Assembly (NCBI RefSeq): GCF_900086655.1
Contig: NZ_LT575476.1
Location: forward strand, 4,521,204-4,574,156
Reading direction: 5' to 3'
Length of the DNA stretch: 52,953 nucleotides
Source: Paenibacillus tuaregi
GTDB lineage: Bacteria; Bacillota; Bacilli; Paenibacillales; Paenibacillaceae
In this document: positions 50,141 to 52,953 of the stretch, in pieces
Position numbering within the stretch: the first letter of the stretch is position 1
How the letters are laid out: every line of letters starts with the position of its first letter
The notes under the pieces: generated by a model
Seen by the model: only the letters and a program-made list of their open reading frames with translations
Database searches by the model: none
Told to the model about the DNA's origin: nothing
Translations under genes and position numbers: made by a program

Positions 50141-50194
50141 AAATATAAAAACAGACTTATAAAATTGCCTAAAGCAATTTTATAAGTCTGTTTT
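50141..50194 (-). terminator. Terminator of the tRNA operon
   Basis: A perfect 21-bp AT-rich stem (50148-50168 with 50174-50194, loop 5 nt), followed leftward by TTTATATTTTT. It lies right after tRNA-Leu, the last tRNA of the run. Confidence 0.85.
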
Positions 50195-50199
50195 AGAGA

Positions 50200-50279
50200 T
50201 GCCGGTGAAGGGACTCGAACCCCCACGGTTTCCCTCACGATTTTGAGTCGCGCGCGTCTGCCAATTCCGCCACACCGGC
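50200..50279 (-). tRNA. tRNA-Leu (CAA)
   Basis: Acceptor GCCGGTG/CACCGGC, anticodon loop CTCAAAA, long class II variable arm. No CCA encoded. Last gene of the run. Confidence 0.93.
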
Positions 50280-50310
50280 ACATCATAGATTTCTCATTTA
50301 GAGAAAATGG

Positions 50311-50384
50311 CGCGCCCTAAGAGATTCGAACTCCTGACCTTTTGATTCGTAGTCAAACGCTCTATCCAGCTGAGCTAAGGGCGC
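50311..50384 (-). tRNA. tRNA-Arg (ACG)
   Basis: Acceptor GCGCCCT/AGGGCGC, anticodon loop CTACGAA (A34 is normally deaminated to inosine), discriminator G. No CCA encoded. Confidence 0.95.
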
Positions 50385-50419
50385 ATGCTCATGATGTTGT
50401 TATACCAGATAAAATAAAA

Positions 50420-50493
50420 TGGAGGCGCCACCCAGATTTGAACTGGGGATAAAGCTTTTGCAGAGCTGTGCCTTACCACTTGGCTATGGCGCC
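50420..50493 (-). tRNA. tRNA-Cys (GCA)
   Basis: Acceptor GGCGCCA/TGGCGCC, loop CTGCAAA, discriminator U and encoded CCA. Confidence 0.95.
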
Positions 50494-50499
50494 ATGTAA

Positions 50500-50574
50500 T
50501 GGAGCGGACGACGGGAATCGAACCCGCGACCCTCGCCTTGGCAAGGCGATGCTCTACCGCTGAGCCACGTCCGC
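50500..50574 (-). tRNA. tRNA-Gly (GCC)
   Basis: Acceptor GCGGACG/CGTCCGC, anticodon GCC in TTGCCAA, encoded CCA. Confidence 0.96.
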
Positions 50575-50584
50575 ATATTTAAAA

Positions 50585-50659
50585 TGGCTGGGGATATAGG
50601 ATTCGAACCTATGCATGACGGAGTCAAAGTCCGTTGCCTTACCGCTTGGCTAATCCCCA
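50585..50659 (-). tRNA. tRNA-Gln (TTG)
   Basis: Acceptor TGGGGAT/ATCCCCA, loop CTTTGAC with anticodon TTG, encoded CCA. Confidence 0.95.
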
Positions 50660-50670
50660 TTAAAATTAAA

Positions 50671-50747
50671 TGGGGCGATCGATGGGACTTGAACCCACGA
50701 ATGCCGGAGCCACAATCCGGTGCGTTAACCCCTTCGCCACGACCGCC
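50671..50747 (-). tRNA. tRNA-His (GTG)
   Basis: Anticodon GTG in TTGTGGC. The extra G at -1 is encoded and pairs with C73, the identity element of tRNA-His. CCA encoded. Confidence 0.96.
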
Positions 50748-50771
50748 ATAAGATTCAGTTGAAATAAGAAA

Positions 50772-50845
50772 TGGCAGGGGCAGCAGGAATTGAACCCACA
50801 CCAACGGTTTTGGAGACCGTTGTTCTACCTTTAAACTATGCCCCT
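50772..50845 (-). tRNA. tRNA-Trp (CCA)
   Basis: Acceptor AGGGGCA/TGCCCCT, anticodon CCA in CTCCAAA, discriminator G73 and encoded CCA. It is the natural ligand of the trpS T-box at 3714-4000. Confidence 0.96.
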
Positions 50846-50850
50846 ATAAA

Positions 50851-50935
50851 TGGTGGAGGCTGATGGATTCGAACCACCGAACTCGTAGAGAGCAGATTTA
50901 CAGTCTGCCGTGTTTAGCCACTTCACTAAGCCTCC
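50851..50935 (-). tRNA. tRNA-Tyr (GTA)
   Basis: Acceptor GGAGGCT/AGCCTCC, anticodon GTA, long class II variable arm, encoded CCA. Confidence 0.96.
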
Positions 50936-50942
50936 ATATAAA

Positions 50943-51018
<76 letters not shown>

Positions 51019-51034
51019 ACGGTGTAAAGAATTA

Positions 51035-51110
<76 letters not shown>

Positions 51111-51180
51111 ATAATTTTAATATTTGATTGTATCTCAGTGAATCGTAGTAGATTCTCATCCCGATACACAAGGATGTTAA

Positions 51181-51257
51181 TGGCGGAGCCGACGGGATTC
51201 GAACCCGCGGTCTCCTGCGTGACAGGCAGGCATGTTAGGCCTCTACACCACGGCTCC
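51181..51257 (-). tRNA. tRNA-Asp (GTC)
   Basis: Acceptor GGAGCCG/CGGCTCC, anticodon GTC in CTGTCAC, discriminator G, encoded CCA. Confidence 0.96.
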
Positions 51258-51272
51258 ACACTAGTAAAACAA

Positions 51273-51346
<74 letters not shown>

Positions 51347-51363
51347 TCAGTAAAAGTATATTA

Positions 51364-51439
51364 TGGTGGAGGCTGAGGGGATCGAACCCCCGACCCTCTG
51401 CTTGTAAGGCAGATGCTCTCCCAGCTGAGCTAAGCCTCC
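51364..51439 (-). tRNA. tRNA-Val (TAC)
   Basis: Acceptor GGAGGCT/AGCCTCC, anticodon TAC in CTTACAA, encoded CCA. Confidence 0.96.
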
Positions 51440-51508
51440 ATAGGTTGAACATAATCTTTATGTTACCAGATGAACCTTCTGTAAATCAAGTGTAAAATCA
51501 CTTTTAAT

Positions 51509-51649
51509 GAAAGTGATAACCCGTAGGGGATACTCATTCTTCGAATGAGACTACGAAGTGGATGCTAACGAAGTTTATGCTCCGACGAACCCTGATGGGT
51601 TCTCATCCCCACTTGAAGCTGTTAAAGAAAGTGATGACCCGTAGGGGAT
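51509..51649. repeat. Direct repeat copying the 3' end of tRNA-Glu
   Basis: GAAAGTGATAACCCGTAGGG at 51509 recurs at 51627 (23 nt in total, one mismatch, offset 118). The second copy includes the 3' end of the intact tRNA-Glu. Between the copies lie a CTCATTC/GAATGAG hairpin (51533-51549) and a GAACCC/GGGTTC hairpin (about 51590). No gene is seen here. Confidence 0.75.
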
Positions 51650-51706
51650 TCGAACCCCTGTTACCTCCGTGAAAGGGAGGTGTCTTAACCCCTTGACCAA
51701 CGGGCC
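51635..51706 (-). tRNA. tRNA-Glu (TTC)
   Basis: Acceptor GGCCCGT paired with ACGGGTC (one G-T), anticodon TTC in CTTTCAC. No CCA encoded. Its 3' end is duplicated upstream in plus coordinates. Confidence 0.95.
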
Positions 51707-51719
51707 TTACAAAATATTA

Positions 51720-51811
51720 TGGCGGAGAGAGAGGGATTCGAACCCTCGAGACGCTTGTGACGCCTACACGATTTCCAATCGTGCTCCTTCGGCCAACTCG
51801 GACACCTCTCC
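51720..51811 (-). tRNA. tRNA-Ser (GGA)
   Basis: Acceptor GGAGAGG/TCTCTCC, anticodon GGA in TTGGAAA, long class II variable arm, encoded CCA. Confidence 0.96.
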
Positions 51812-51814
51812 ATA

Positions 51815-51890
51815 TGGCTCCCCGAACAGGACTCGAACCTGTGACAACTCGATTAACAGTCGAGTGCTCTACCAACTGAGCTATCAGGGA
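51815..51890 (-). tRNA. tRNA-Asn (GTT)
   Basis: Acceptor TCCCTGA paired with TCGGGGA, anticodon GTT in CTGTTAA, encoded CCA. First tRNA after the 23S gene. Confidence 0.96.
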
Positions 51891-51978
51891 ATATCATTAT
51901 TTCAGGCTTGATCACCTGAAAACTAGATACGAAACGAACTTGCGCACCCTTCTAGGAACTGCGTCCTTCGGGTATTTT

Positions 51979-52953
<975 letters not shown>

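Overview
The window reads as chromosomal DNA of an endospore-forming member of the Bacillota, most likely Paenibacillus or a close relative. The evidence is an alpha/beta-type SASP, SspI, YlbJ, YunB, LytH, YutD, a YjcZ-like peptide, copper-amine-oxidase-type stalk domains, an SLH-bearing YcdB-like protein, a Lia-type envelope stress locus and many GTG/TTG starts behind strong Shine-Dalgarno (SD) sequences. The genus is inferred from gene content; no 16S is present.

Layout. 0.2-5 kb: a YjcZ-like peptide, a Toprim protein, SCO and heme O synthase (cytochrome oxidase assembly), trpS behind a tRNA-Trp T-box, and an aldose 1-epimerase. 5.2-11.5 kb: a SASP with a sigma-G-like promoter, an ArsR regulator with an MFS exporter, a hypothetical gene with two palindromes, an M3 oligoendopeptidase, YycC with a zinc ribbon protein, DUF2225 and a truncated haemoglobin. 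11.6-20.6 kb: a 33-residue membrane peptide, YlbJ, NAD kinase, two stalk-domain proteins (one an S41 protease), YutD-LipA, LytH and YunB. 20.7-25.7 kb: amino-acid catabolism, with sdaAB-sdaAA (serine to pyruvate), tdh-kbl (threonine to glycine plus acetyl-CoA) and a divergent XRE-cupin regulator. 25.9-31.2 kb: an rRNA methyltransferase-like protein, KtrA, SspI, RF3 and glucose-6-phosphate dehydrogenase. 31.4-37.2 kb: an expanded Lia/Psp locus (LiaI-like, PspA-B, PspC, PspA-A/LiaH, LiaF, LiaS, LiaR, then YwmB) preceded by a near-perfect palindrome. 37.4-39.9 kb: a large secreted YcdB/SLH protein.

40.2-49.6 kb looks like an inserted accessory block. It holds a truncated secreted protein, a mannose-family PTS (IIA-IIB-IIC-IID) behind a textbook -24/-12 promoter, its LevR-type activator, a divergent rpoN encoding sigma-54 itself, and a HAD phosphatase with a DeoR regulator. 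It ends at tRNA relics: a degenerate tRNA-Lys and a 3' tRNA-Ala fragment joined to a decayed reading frame. The PTS, activator and sigma factor form a self-contained sigma-54 sugar-uptake module.

50.1-53 kb: a leftward run of 16 intact tRNA genes behind the 3' part of a 23S rRNA gene that runs off the window. No 5S gene lies between the 23S and the tRNAs. The tRNA-Trp encoded here matches the specifier and discriminator of the trpS T-box about 47 kb away.

All assignments come from reading the sequence and from family knowledge. No database or folding program was run, so promoters and operators are candidates.
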